A DNA stretch of 64,000 nucleotides from Rhynchospora pubera. Taxonomy: Eukaryota > Streptophyta > Magnoliopsida > Poales > Cyperaceae. Of the stretch, positions 37,576 through 49,247 are shown piece after piece. Under the pieces are notes generated by a model. It was not told the origin of the DNA. It saw nothing but the letters and a program-made list of their open reading frames with translations, and made no database searches. The stretch spans positions 279,329,229 to 279,393,228 of the forward strand of contig CM051459.1 of assembly GCA_028095005.1 (NCBI GenBank). Reading direction: 5' to 3'. A program made the position numbers and the translations under genes. The first letter of the stretch is position 1. Each line of letters starts with the position of its first letter.

Positions 37576-40500
37576 ATGTCTACAATTACAATATACGTCA
37601 ACCAATGTCCAACTTTTGGTGCTTCTTACTTCCACATCGGTTGTAGTATGCATACCACATATGGTGATATTCGAAATGAATTATATAGCAGGCTACAGAT
37701 TTTAGAAACCCTGTACACTTTGAATATCCACGGTCGTTACAATGATATAGTAAATGGGAGATATGAATCTCTATTTCTTCCTGTAAATTCTGAAGATCAA
37801 TGACGCCTTTTTTACCACGAGACATTCGAGACGAGAGGACTACCCATTATTGAGTTGCATGTTGATTTCATCCCCGTATATGGCACGGGACCAGATCTAA
37901 ACCTAATACCCCTTGATGAGCCCAGTAGCAGTGAGCCAAACACTTCCTTAAACCTTATGTGTGGCCAGCAATCCACCCCTTACCAATACACTGGCGAACA
38001 GTCCGTTCCTACTCAAGACAATAACACATCAGGAGATGAAGTCGAGGTTGTCGATGGTGAAGATGAGGGTCCAGCGACTTACTCCGACCTTCTTACCGGA
38101 GAAGAATATACCGATGTAGAGAACTTCTCCGAGAGAGAAGTGCCTTTCTATGCAAACTGCGACCAGTCGTACGTTTCAGGAAGGACAGACTTGCACCATC
38201 ATGTAAGTGAATTGTGTGATATTTCCATGTTTGAGTATGCTGGTATGTCGAACCCTAGTTTAGGGTCACAAGGCGAACTTGCTCCTGGTAAACGATTCGG
38301 TTCGAAAAAACAACTAATTCTAGCTGTCTGTGATGTTTCATGCAAAACAAATTGAGAAGTTCGAACGGAAACTAGCAATAAACAAAAAATTGGAATAGTT
38401 TGCATGCAAAAACCGAATTGTAAGTGGCGATTGTATGGTAGACGTGAGAGTTATAATACAAATTGGAAGATCTCTACCAATCCAAATGAGCATACTTGTT
38501 CGAGACCCCCGGGCCAAAAAGGTCACGAAAACCTTACAGCTAGTCTCATTGCCGAACACGTTAGGGATGAATTGAAAAAAAATTTAAAAAAAAGTGTCCA
38601 GGACATAGGAAGCCTCATAAGGGCTAGATATCCACGTATTGAACCGACTTATAATAAACTATGGCGTGGGAGGGAGCGAGCATTGGAGCAATTATTTGGG
38701 TCTTGGGAAGGGTCCTACAATAAACTTCCACGCCTTCTGGAGGCAATGAAGGCGACGACTCCAGGGACGAAGTACACAATAGTTTCTTGGCCTACGGACG
38801 ATCCTAACGTTGGCGTCTTCAAGATGGCAGCCTGGGCTTTTGGTCCGTGCATAGAAGCGATGAAATATGCCAGACCTGTTATCTCAATTGATGCTAGTTT
38901 TTTATCGGACCGATACAAAGGTAGATTGTTTTAAGTGTGTGGTTATGATCCAGAAAATCGATTAATTCCGGTTGCATTTGGATTGGGCGAGAAAGAAGAT
39001 AAGGATACTTGGGGATGGTTTATGTCTTGGGTTAGATGGGAAGTTTTAGGGCAGAACAATAGATACTGTGTCATATCTGACCGTCATAAGGCAATAAAAG
39101 CGGTATTTGCATCCGTAGATTACGGTTGGAAGGCACAATGTGCGCATGCAGTAGCGATTCATCGGTTCTGCATGCATCATGTTGCGGAAAACTTATGGAA
39201 GGAGGCTGGCGGGTCACAAGATGGGGATTTGAAATTTTTTTCAAGTGTAGACTTGCTAACAAGAAAAACCCTAGACGTTTTAGAGAGAATTGGGGAGTAC
39301 TAAAGGAAAATAACCTGAGGGCTTATCAGTACCTAAGAAATTGCGGTAAAATTAATGAAAATGACAAGAACGAGCGGCCAAGACTATAGAAATGGGCTCA
39401 GAGTTTTGACAAGGGGCATCGGTGGGGTATAATGACGAGTAATGAATCAAAGAGTCTGAATAATGTGTTTAGAATAGAGAGAAGATTACCAGTGACAGCA
39501 CTTATAGAAGGCACGTGGTATAAATGTCCCAACTAGATGAACAAGCGAACACAAGAAACACTTCTAAGGTTGAGTTTAGGAGAAAAATGGCCAGAAGGAG
39601 TAAAAAATAAATTGATCAAGCACGATGGAAAATCACGCAAGTACTTCAAGAAAAAGGATTCAATTCATTCATTCATTTTAATTCATTTTGAAATAATTTC
39701 ATCTTTTTGTTGCAATCTCAGAGGAGTTTATGAGCACATTCGTGTTAAGATTGGACCTTGGAGAATTTCGCGTGAAAGTTCGCGAGGAGTACCGTGATGG
39801 TGTAGGCTACGATTATTTCCATTACACAGTTCAAATTCCACCCGACATGGAGCAAACCGATGTGCAATTGCCCTTCACTCGAACCACATGTGAGTGCCAA
39901 AAGCCACAATTGACAGGTATCCCTTGCGCACATGTGATTGTTGTTTGCAGGGAGACAAATTACAATGTAGATCAATTTGTGGATGGTCACTATAGCATGC
40001 AAAACCAGCACATGATATGGTCAGCAGGTCGGTTTCATTGTTACAAAGATGAGGATGAATGGCTAGTTTATACAGGTCCGATGATTGTCACCGACAAGAG
40101 TTTGGTCAATCGAGGAAGGCGCAAAATCATTCGTGCAGAGATGTGGATGGACAGGATCGAAGGAAGGAAAGATGGAGGTTCCACAAGAAAAACAAAAAAG
40201 AAAAATCAAGGTGAAGCTTCAACCAGTCAACCACGACAAGCAGCACCTCAACTGCCATATTCGATGGACGTATTGCAATCCGGTCGATACACCAGCAGAC
40301 CACCAACAAGGGCCAACAGTCCAAGAAGGGCAGCGACTACTGAACATACGATTCAGACTCGTCAAACACCCATTCAACCAGGACGAATGTCATTGCATGT
40401 TGATCCACGAAACAACAATAATAGGGAGGACCAAGGATCTGTACAACCACGGAGAAATTCTATAAGCATTGATCCTCGGGTAAGAGATGTCACATCTGGG

Positions 40501-40581
40501 AATATGAGAAGTGAGTCGGCTAGGTTTCCAACCAGCTCAACAGATCAAGGCAATACATCAGGGGAGAGAGGACGAAAATGA
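37576..40581 (+). pseudogene. MuDR-type transposase, inactivated
   Basis: One protein can be followed through frame 1 (37576 to about 39235), then frame 3 (to about 39700), then frame 1 again (39730-40581). In-frame stops lie at 37801, 38353, 38932, 39387 and 39534. Family signs in order: a low-complexity acidic N-terminal part, a FAR1/MuDR-like Cys segment (NCKWRLYGRRE), the MULE catalytic core (ISIDASFLSDRYKGRLF, then PVAFGLGEKEDKDTWGWFM and VISDRHKAIKAVF with the second acidic residue), the HRFCMHHVAENL segment, KWAQSFDKGHRWGIMTSNES, and a SWIM zinc finger (CECQ...GIPCAH) at about 39890-39930. The tail is Arg/Ser/Asn-rich. The second frame change (39630-39730) might partly be an intron, since GCAATCTCAG precedes the resumed frame. 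It cannot make active transposase as it stands. Confidence 0.9.
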
Positions 40582-40844
40582 TTGTTTGGGGGAAATTTTC
40601 GTAATGTACTGTCTTTCGGTAGGAAGAAAAAATGAAAAAAATTGAAGATTAAGTGTTGTCGTAATTTTATATATTGTAATGGAATGTGTTGTAATAGAAT
40701 ATACTATTATTTTATGTATTGTAATTTTTAGTTTGAATTTCGAAATTATGTATTATAATTTTTATGCATTCTAATTTTGAATTTCGAATTTATGCAGTAT
40801 AATTTTTATGCATTCTCATATGCACTCACTTCAAGCATTTTATT

Positions 40845-41345
40845 ACAATCCATTAATCTGCTCTCTCCATTTGGTGCCGATTTTGATGGGTATTACATTC
40901 ATATATTTTATCCACAATCCCTGCCTGCAAAGGCTGAGGCACTTGAACTGTTTAGCATTGAGAAACAATTAATTAACTCGTATAATGGGACCCTCAGCCT
41001 TCAAGTGGCACATGATACTCACCTCGGCTTAAAGTTCCTCCTGAAGCACTTCCTCTTGAGCAAGCCCATGTCTCCAGAGGTTCAAAAGAGGCTCTACAGT
41101 TCATGGACATTGTACAGCCGATGATGATGGAGCTTCTAAATGTTCAAGGGTTTAGTGTTAGCTTGAGGGATTTTATTGTGCCGAAGGGTACCCTTCGATC
41201 TGTCAAGAAGAGCATTGACAGACATGCATTCTTGTTATCTACAAAAAGCCCCAACTCTAATCAACCAATGGATCTTCGGGTGGAGGGGTACTTGCGGTCG
41301 TGCAAGCAGGCAACTGCGGATGTACTCAATAGTTCATCCGACCTT
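40845..41345 (+). pseudogene. Captured fragment of an RNA polymerase IV/V largest subunit (NRPE1-like)
   Basis: Frame 1 (about 40845-41075) reads INLLSPFGADFDG, then HIFYPQSLPAKAEALELFSI and KQLINSYNGTLSLQVAHDTH. This is the active-site region of RNA polymerase largest subunits (consensus NADFDGD) in its plant Pol V form (IHLFYPQSLAAKAE-like). Frame 3 (about 41076-41345) reads RGSKEALQFMDIVQPMMMEL, NVQGFSVSLRDF, and LRVEGYLRSCKQATADVLNS, matching a segment that in Pol V lies roughly 100 residues further on. The intervening part is missing. The third Asp of the catalytic DFDGD is Tyr here. The fragment ends in the motif cluster at 41350. There is no start codon or complete domain, so it is a transduplicated fragment, not a gene. 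Confidence 0.75.
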
Positions 41346-42602
41346 ACTCACCCTTTTATAAAACGCGTTAAAAGACTTTGTACCCTTTTATAAAACGCGT
41401 TAAAAGGCTTTGTACCCATTTTAAGAACGGGTTCAAGCCCTACTTTCTTGTCTTCTTCCTTCATCATTTCAATTTATAACCGAACCCAAGCCGCAAATCT
41501 CATCTCACATCTCTCATTCTCACCTCTCTCATACTGTTTCTCTTTCTTTATATCTCATATATTGGCATATATTGTCAATTAAACCCAAAATAGACACTGG
41601 TAGAAATGTTAATAAGTGCAAAATTATAATTTTCAGGTGGAATATGTTATTATGTACAAAGGTCGGCCCAGATGGACAGCTCGCTAACTTCATCATCATC
41701 TGAGGTAGACCAACACTCTGCTGCCTACGGTCATGGGTCATGGGCGGTAGAATTCTGCCGACCCAATTAGGGAAGAACTCGACGACTGTCGAAGGCTCTC
41801 GCAGAATTGGGCAACTGTCCAGGAGTCTCTGCAAATCGTTGTTTTCATATTAATGAGAATTATTGTAATGGAAATAATTATTATTATTTATATTAATGAG
41901 TTATGAATATTGTAATGGAAATTGTTTATATTAATGATATAGTAAATTATTTATATTAATGGAAATTATTATTATTTTTTATATTAATGAGTTATGAATA
42001 TTGTAATGGAAATTATTATTATTATTTATATTAATGAGTTAGAACAAGTAGAAAACGTGCAATAAGAGTTATATATAGGCAATTATTTAAACAATTATTT
42101 TGTAAATTCAATTATTTAGGCAATTATATAGGCAATTATTTTATGATAGAAGAACGAATTCAGAGTTATATATAGTCAATTATTTACCCGTTTATAAAAC
42201 ACGCAATAACCATTCTAGCGCGTTTTATAAAGGTGTAAGAAGGGTCTGCCAAAATTTACCGCTCAAACACAACATCACGCTGCCCAAAACAAAACTGACA
42301 CCTTCGTACCCGTTTATAAAACGGGTTCGAAACCTTGGAACACGTTTTATAAACGGGTACGAAGGTGGAGTCCAATTTTGGCCGCTAAAACAGACTGACA
42401 GACTGCTTTGTAGTAAATAGGATTAATTCAATCCTTCGTACCCGTTTATAAAACGCGTTCGAGCCTTTATTACGCGTTTTATAAACGAGTACGAAGTGTT
42501 GAGTTTATTTTTACTCCTTCCTCTCCGCAATTTCTATCCTAAAATTTAGAAATCCGAAAAAATTTAGAGAAGCTACGCAGAGAAAAAAATCGAGAAAACA
42601 TA
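41346..42602. other. MULE interior: motif clusters and AT-rich spacer
   Basis: Motif clusters at 41350-41434 and 42186-42493 flank an AT-rich stretch with ATTATTTATATTAATGAG repeats (41850-42070). A short frame at 41671-41769 (MDSSLTSSSSEVDQHSAAYG) is not assignable. Confidence 0.6.
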
Positions 42603-42926
42603 ATGTCAACTAAACCACGTCATGTTTGTACCGGTGTGCTACTCCAAGGAGCTGGACGAATAACTAAACGAGATATTCTTCGGCACGTCTACTTGCACAA
42701 CCCTTCCGACAAATTTTACGGGAAGGTTTTTCAACGCGACGTTTTTGAAGTCAGAGGGCCGAAATATTGGACTGATGTAGTTAAGAGGGATGGAGGATAC
42801 CATGTCTGACGTGGAGATGGAATCGTATGGTTGCGTTTGCAACAGGCATGTCCTCCTGGTTTTGAAAATCATCCGTTAAATGAAAATGACATATATCATT
42901 TGGACGGATTATTAGGTTTTCTATAA
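42603..42926 (+). pseudogene. Unknown MULE-borne frame with an in-frame TGA
   Basis: ATG at 42603 opens a 68-codon frame (MSTKPRHVCTGVLLQGAGR...). After TGA at 42807-42809 the same frame continues 38 more codons (RGDGIVWLRLQQACPPGFEN...) to TAA. Composition and frame continuity look like a former gene of about 107 codons. I do not recognise the family. It follows a motif cluster and lies opposite the transposase end, where some MULEs carry a second gene or captured host sequence. Confidence 0.45.
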
Positions 42927-43720
42927 TTAGTTGTTTTTATTATTATGTGTTTTATTATTATCTGTTTTGTTTTATGTTTTAGTATATGTGTATTAATTCG
43001 TGTAGTATATGTGTTGTAAGTTTTATTATCTATTTTGTTTTATCCATTTGCGTTTTTTTTTGTGAAATTCAAAATATCAGTATTAAGAGACTTAATATTT
43101 ATTTAAATTATATTATACAATACAACTCAATGAAAATTAAAATAAAAAACACAATACAAATTAAAAATGATAATTTATTAAAATTTTGAACCACACAATA
43201 CAAAATAAAAAAATTACAAAATACATGATATTAAAATTTTTAACCACATAAAAAAAAATTGTAGAGGATCCATTGCTAAGGGTGGGTCGAGATAAGAGCA
43301 CCGCAACTTATAAACAAGAGTCGGGCGACTGATTGTCATATTGACTCCCTCTTTTTTTGAGACTTGGATGAAGATGCTTCCATGTACGCTGATTCTCATC
43401 CAAGGATGTCGGCTGCGGTGTTATGGCTCGTAGAACCAGCCCAGCAAACCGCCCTCTACACGTAATAACAGATTCCACCTGAAAGTTTTTAATTTAAAGT
43501 TGGTGGAATATTAATAGCCATAAGGATTGTGTGCGACTCTGTATCACTGAATAATTGTGCCGCATACAACCCTTGTGGCTATTAATTTCGCACCAACTAA
43601 TATTATTTTACATTTTACCATCCAACTTTTCTTTCTCTCTAATTTTTCCTTTTTTTCTGCTCTTTTTTTTTGTTTTGGACGACAGAAGGTGGGGGGTATT
43701 TATAGGAAAAGTGGATCCTC
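42927..43720. other. MULE interior, right part; nothing assignable
   Basis: This is AT-rich with only short frames. The segment 43240-43570 is more balanced in composition but shows no domain. Confidence 0.5.
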
Positions 43721-43997
43721 TCGAACGCGTTTTATAAACAGGTAAGAAGGCTTCCTACCCGTTCTATAAACACGTAAAGTCAGAAACTTGCGCCGCAATC
43801 ACTGCACTCTTTGAACGCGTTTTATAAACGGGTAGGAAGGCTTCTTACGCGTTTATAAAACGCGTTCGAGAGGAGAAAGAGACGCGCGGTTTATAAACAC
43901 GTTGGAACTTTCTTCTTATTAAAAAAAATATATTAATTCTTTCTATTAAAATTTTTTATGTTAGAATTCCTATATAAAATAATTTCGGAAAAATTCA

Positions 43998-44850
43998 AGA
44001 AAAAATGAAACGCCCTCGTGGCAATATTTTGTAACATGGTATCTAGCACTTTGGATTTTGGAGTGCATGTTTGAAGTTTGAACTTTTGTCGCGTGCGTCT
44101 GTTAGCGAGAACATACACATCTAAGAATAATAACTATTGTTTCGGTTATTCTTTGATAACAACAATATAATTTCATTGTTTCTTTGGATGAAAGTTGTTA
44201 CCTGCTATAGTCTTTGGGTAGTTGTAGAGACAATGATGCCTGCTCTTGTGAGGTTTCCTTTATATATTCTTGTAATCATGAGCTGCCAATTTTAAATATA
44301 GGCAAATAGATACGGTCCGACAAATATGAATACAAAAATTTATAAAGACATGCATTTGTTTCTTTTAGTCAAATTTCATACTAATGGATTAAATTTTTTG
44401 ATATTTTATAATGAATTGAAAAAAGATATTATGACATTTGAAAATTATAAGAACGAAGACCGGCTTGCTAAATAAATCTGTTGTTGCCTAAGGGTTTTAA
44501 ACACCAAAAATAATAAATGATATGTCTTGAGCGGATTGCGCCATTAGGCCTGTCAACACAGAATAAAAAAAAAAAAACATGTTGTCGTTCCATTTTAAAA
44601 AACGAAACATAATGTAGCACCAATTTTTTCTGTTGTTTCAAAAACTGGAACGAAAACGAAACATATAATTATACAGTTTTATAGAATTGGAACACAAAAA
44701 TAGGAAATTAAATGAAAAACAAAAATGAAATAGAATGTGACACCAATTTTTTCTGCCATTTCAAAAAACAGAACGGAAACAAAATAGTGCTTTTAGTTTC
44801 GTTTCAAAAATGGAACGAAAACAAAATGTGTCTATTTGTGTGCGTTTGGC
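43998..44850. other. Intergenic; possible hAT-like remnant at 44546-44850
   Basis: GGCCTGTCAACAC followed by repeats of GTTCCATTTT and AACGAAAC in both orientations recalls the hAT MITE at 24136. Its right end is not clear. Confidence 0.35.
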
Positions 44851-46258
44851 ACGTTCGCCAGGCTTATGCGCCAAACGCCCAGACAACGCCACCTCTATAA
44901 TACGGAGCTGATAAGTACAATCAAGCTCTCAGGCAATCAAGCAATCACATGCTATTTTTGGCATGGGAGCTAATTTTCTCTTTCCGAAAATGGAAAGCGC
45001 GTTCTTTGAAAACGCGTTTGATCTCCTCTGTCCGCGCACACCTTCACCCTGGATCACTCCCACATCGTGTCACCCCGGCGTCACCCCCCTCACGCGTGCC
45101 CCTCTGTTCCCGCACCCCTCACCGCACGCCGGTGCGCAGCCCTCCCGTCGCCGTCGCCCAGCCCTGCTGTGCGCCGTCGCACAGCCCTGCCGTCGTAGCC
45201 CTCCCATCACCCAGCCCAGCCCTACCGTTGTCAGAATCAGAAATGAATATTATTTACTCCCTCACTTGTATTAAGTACTCTCTTACTACTAATTATTTAC
45301 TCATATTTTTTTAGTTACTCCCAAGCAACAGTAGAATCAGATCTGAATGTTATTTACTCCCTTATACATATTAGATACTCCTTTTTTTACTAGTTATTTA
45401 CTTATAGCTATTTAGTTACTCCCAAACAACAGAAAAATCATATATGAATATTATTTACTCCCTTTATAGTTATTTAGTTACTCCCAAACAACAGTAGAAT
45501 CAGTTATGAATATTATTTACTCCCTTATGCATATTAAATACTCCCTTTATACTAGTTATTTACTCCCTTATAGCTATTTAGTTACTCCCAAACAACAACA
45601 GAATCAGATATGAATAATATTTACTCTGTTGTATATATTAGTTACTCCCAAAAAATAGCAGAATCAGATATGAATATTATTTACTCCCTTATACATATTA
45701 GATACTTCTCTATACTGATTAATATCATTCCTTATAGTATTTTAGTTACTCCCAAGTTGTAACAGAACTAGATCTAAACCTCTTTTCTCTTCTTATCCTT
45801 CTCGATTTCTACTTCTTTCTTCCTCAACCAGATCTGATCAATATAGAAGAGGGAGCAGTGAGGGGAGGCATAGGTGGAGGTGAGGCGGAAGAGATGAGAG
45901 GCGGAGGAGAGTTGAGGCGAAGCAGAAGAGAGACTGAGGCGGAAGAGAGGTGAGGCGAAGCAAAGGAGAGGCGGAGGCGGAGGATATGAGAGGCGAAGGA
46001 GAGGCTGAGATGAGGCGGATGCAGAGTTGAGGCGGAGGCGAGATGGACGTGAGGAGAGGGGAGCACAAAAGGTGGTGGAGATTTGAATCGGAAACTGTGA
46101 GGAGATCGAATAGAGGGAGAGAAGAGACAGAGCGAATAGAGAATAAAAGAAGGGAAGGGTTAGACGAGGGGAGCGACTTCCTGTTGATTGCTTGATTGTC
46201 ATAAGTATACCTCTGTAATTAATATGGACGCACAAGTAGAATTTTTATAATAAAGGCT
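44850..46258. repeat. Composite element: C-rich arm, minisatellite, GA-rich arm
   Basis: The left arm (45030-45235) is C-rich and Pro/Ser/Arg-coding in any frame. The centre (about 45234-45765) has six units of 60-110 bp containing GAATATTATTTACTCCCTTA and TTTAGTTACTCCCAAACAAC. The right arm (45840-46160) is GA-rich with GAGGCGGA/GAGGCGAAG repeats. The long minus-strand frame 45774-46235 (Ser/Pro/Leu/Arg-rich) is a product of this repeat. Ends and target duplication are not resolved. Confidence 0.6.
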
Positions 46259-46312
46259 TGGGCCATTCTCGTCATGTATTCTGAGAATTCAGAAATGTGT
46301 CATCAACTTGTG

Positions 46313-48781
46313 CCGAAAAATTTATAAATAATATTAAATTAATATAATATATTAAAAATAATATCAATATAATAATATTTTTTTAAATAGTATCACGAGA
46401 TCGGAATCTGGGATTCCGACGGCTAGATCGGAATCTCGGATTCCGATCTTAGCTAAGATCGGATTCCCGGATTCCGATCTTAGCTAAGATCGGAATTCCA
46501 GGTTCCGATATAAAAATAGGGTCTTTGCCGTGCATATTTCGACGGGAATAATCAAGATTCTGCAACTTGAATAAATTATAAAAAAATCCATTATCAATTA
46601 CTAATTATTATTAATTATTGATTACTAATTATTAATAATTATTAGTTATCATTGATTATTAATTATTAATTACTAATTATTATTAATTATTAGTTGCTAA
46701 TTATTATTAATCATCATTAATTATTAACTATTTGTTATTATTATTGATTATTAATCATCTTTAATATTATTAATTATAAATTATTTGTTAATTATTTATT
46801 ATTATTGTTTTAAAATTACTAATTAATAATAATAATTGATAATTATAAAATATTATTATTCATTAATTTTTTTAATTATTATTATTTTATGTTAATTAGT
46901 TATTTATTATTAAATATTAATATTTATTAATTATTTAATTATTAATCATCATTATTAATGCTAAATTTGTGCTAACCCCACGGGGTGAAATTGCTAACTC
47001 ATCTTTTGGGAGAGGTAGTGGGTTAGCACAAGTTTAGTGCTAACCTTAACTAACCTCAACTCATTTGGTAAATTGAGATTAGTTAGTTAGCTGCACTAAC
47101 CTTGGTTAGTGCTAACCTATTAGTTAGTTAAACGCACCTAGAGGGGTAGAATTGTGAGGGTAGTGATTTGATGGGATTAGCTCAAATTTAAGATTAGTGA
47201 ATGTTGTTTGGCACGGTATGTTGAGGTTAGTATTTTGAGTTTAGCAACTATAAATTATAAAAAATAAACCATTATTAATTATTATTAACATTATGATAGT
47301 AACTATTATTAAATATTGTTATTATTATAATTTTATAATTATTATTACTATAACTATTATCAATTATTAATTATAATAAATATTACCATAATTATATATA
47401 TTATTTATTTATAATTATTATTATATTACTTGTTAACTGTTATTAATTTCTAATTATGATTAATTATTAGTTACTAATTATTATTATTCCTCATAAATTA
47501 TTAATAAATAATTAATATTACAATTATTATTATTAATTATTATAAATATTACCATAATTATTAATTAATATTATTATTTATTTTAAATTATCAACCATTA
47601 ATTATTTTAATTATTATGATATTAACTATTAATCTATTATTAATTATTAATTACATATTATTATTATTATTATTTCTCATTAATTATTAATAAATAATTA
47701 ATATTCAATTAACTATTTATAAATATTACCATAAGTATTAATTAATATTTTATTTTTGAATTATCAATTATTAATTAATATTTTTATTTTTGAATTATCA
47801 ATTATTAATTACTTATTATTATTAATTATTAGTTACTAATTATTATTAATCATCTTTAATTAATAATTAATAATTAATATAACAATAACTATTATTAATT
47901 ATTATAAATATTACCGTAATTATTAATTACTAATTATTATTAATTATTAGTTACTAATTATTATTAATCATCTTTAATTAATAATTAATAATTAATATAA
48001 CAATAACTATTATTAATTATTATAAATACTACCATAATTATTAATTAATATTATTATTTATTTTAAATTATTAATTTTTAATTACTAATTATTAGTAATT
48101 ATTAGTAATCATCTTTAATTAAAAATTAATAATTAATATAACTATAACTATTATTAATTATTATAAAATTATCATAATTATTAATTAATATTATTATTTA
48201 TTTTGAATTATTAATTATTAATTACTTTAATTATTAATATATTAAGTATTATTTTATTATTTGTACTATTTATTATTAATCATCATTAAAAAATTGAAAG
48301 CAACTATTTTAATATTTTGTCTCTCCATGTTAATGTAAGGGGAAAATTCTAACTCACCATTTTGCATGGTTAGAAAATTAGATATTGGTTAGTCCCTAAC
48401 CTTTCTAACCACAACTCATTTGGTAAACTAACCTTAGGAAAGTTTAGTCACTAACCAAGGTCAGGACTAAACTCAATGGTGCCAAACGCACCCTTAAAGT
48501 GCAGCAAAAGGTCTCAAAATTGTGACGGAGAGGGGACCAAAGGACCTCTTATTTAAGTATTTATTCAAGTTGCAGAATCTTGATTATTCCCGTCGAACTA
48601 TATGATTATTCCGTCGAAATATGCACGGCAAAGACCCTATGTTTTATATCGGAGCCTGGGATTCCGATCTAGCCGTCGGAATCCCAGATTCCGATCTCGT
48701 GATACTATTTAAAAAATATTATTATATTGATATTATTTTTAATATATTATATTAATTTAATATTATTTATAAATTTTTCGG
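46313..48781. mobile_element. 2.5-kb foldback element with CCGAAA ends and 10-bp target duplication
   Basis: The ends CCGAAAAATTTATAAATAAT and its complement start inverted repeats of about 220-260 bp (46313-46575 and 48560-48781). They are flanked by perfect 10-bp repeats TCAACTTGTG (46303-46312, 48782-48791). The left arm has an extra ~80 bp of nested ATCGGAATC/GATTCCGAT palindromes. The interior is two reversed copies of the AT-rich GTTAGTA-type element (as at 19437) with extensive ATTATTAAT arrays. Length of the duplication and terminal repeats suggest a non-autonomous Mutator-like element. Confidence 0.75.
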
Positions 48782-49247
48782 TCAACTTGTGCAGTTGTGC
48801 ATGGGCCATTCTCGTCCAAAAGTTAATTATACTTTTTGAGCCCAATAGATTTTGTTTAATCTAAATCGAAATTTTAATTGCAGTATCGTCGGGTTCCATT
48901 ATTCAAGCCCAAGATATTTCCGATCATTACAATTGGGCTTGAAAATTGAAATCTTATTTGTTGTGGTTGTGCTTGTACAAGAGTTGTTAGTTAGTTTGTG
49001 TGTGTGTGTGTGTGTGTGTTTTTTTTTTTTGGGGGGGGGGAGTGGGGGGTGGTAGGCCACTAGCATTGATACTGTTTTTCTTTGGTAAAAGATGAAATTA
49101 GTAACCCAATACGTCTAATACGTTTACACGTAAAGGGATCACAGATCTGAGTAAGTGAGTATAGTTTCAAATGCAAAAATCTCTCATCTCAAAAAGTCAA
49201 AATCCAATCTCAAAGAATTATTGCGCCTTAATTCAAAATCCAATCTC
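48782..49247. other. Intergenic; (GT)n and poly(G) tract at 48995-49050
   Basis: A (GT)n run leads into T and G homopolymers. Nothing else is assignable. Confidence 0.7.

Larger units (their letters stand above)
35526..43906. repeat. Dispersed near-palindromic motif ACCCGTTTATAAAACGCGTT, about 19 copies in the MULE
   Basis: Copies start near 35526, 35563, 37262, 37321, 37352, 41350, 41381, 41413, 42186, 42218, 42307, 42338, 42438, 42471, 43722, 43756, 43812, 43846 and 43885. Most are head-to-head pairs separated by 8-30 bp, often with the flanking word CCTTC(G/T)TAC or its complement, so each pair can form a hairpin. Some lie within the terminal repeats, but three clusters are internal, between gene modules. 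I saw no copies outside the element. Confidence 0.85.
35441..43988. mobile_element. 8.5-kb Mutator-like element (MULE) with decayed transposase and captured gene fragment
   Basis: The termini CCGAAATTATTTTATATA (left) and its complement (right) begin inverted repeats of about 180 bp once a nested LTR in the left arm is removed (left 35441-35583 plus 37252-37286; right about 43806-43988). Flanking 9-mers GAAAATTCA (35432-35440) and AAAAATTCA (43989-43997) differ at one base, which fits the 9-bp Mutator duplication. Contents from left: a nested solo LTR, a motif cluster, a transposase pseudogene, an RNA polymerase largest-subunit fragment, further motif clusters, and a small unknown frame. About 19 copies of a ~20-bp motif run along the element. 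Confidence 0.9.

Noticed and set aside
35526..43906. Dispersed repeat as a CRISPR-like array
   Set aside because: This is a plant nuclear transposon; spacing is irregular, copies are inverted, and no cas genes occur.
45774..46235. 153-codon minus-strand frame rich in Ser, Pro, Leu and Arg
   Set aside because: It follows the GAGGCGGA repeat arm of a composite element, has shifted copies in other frames and no domain.
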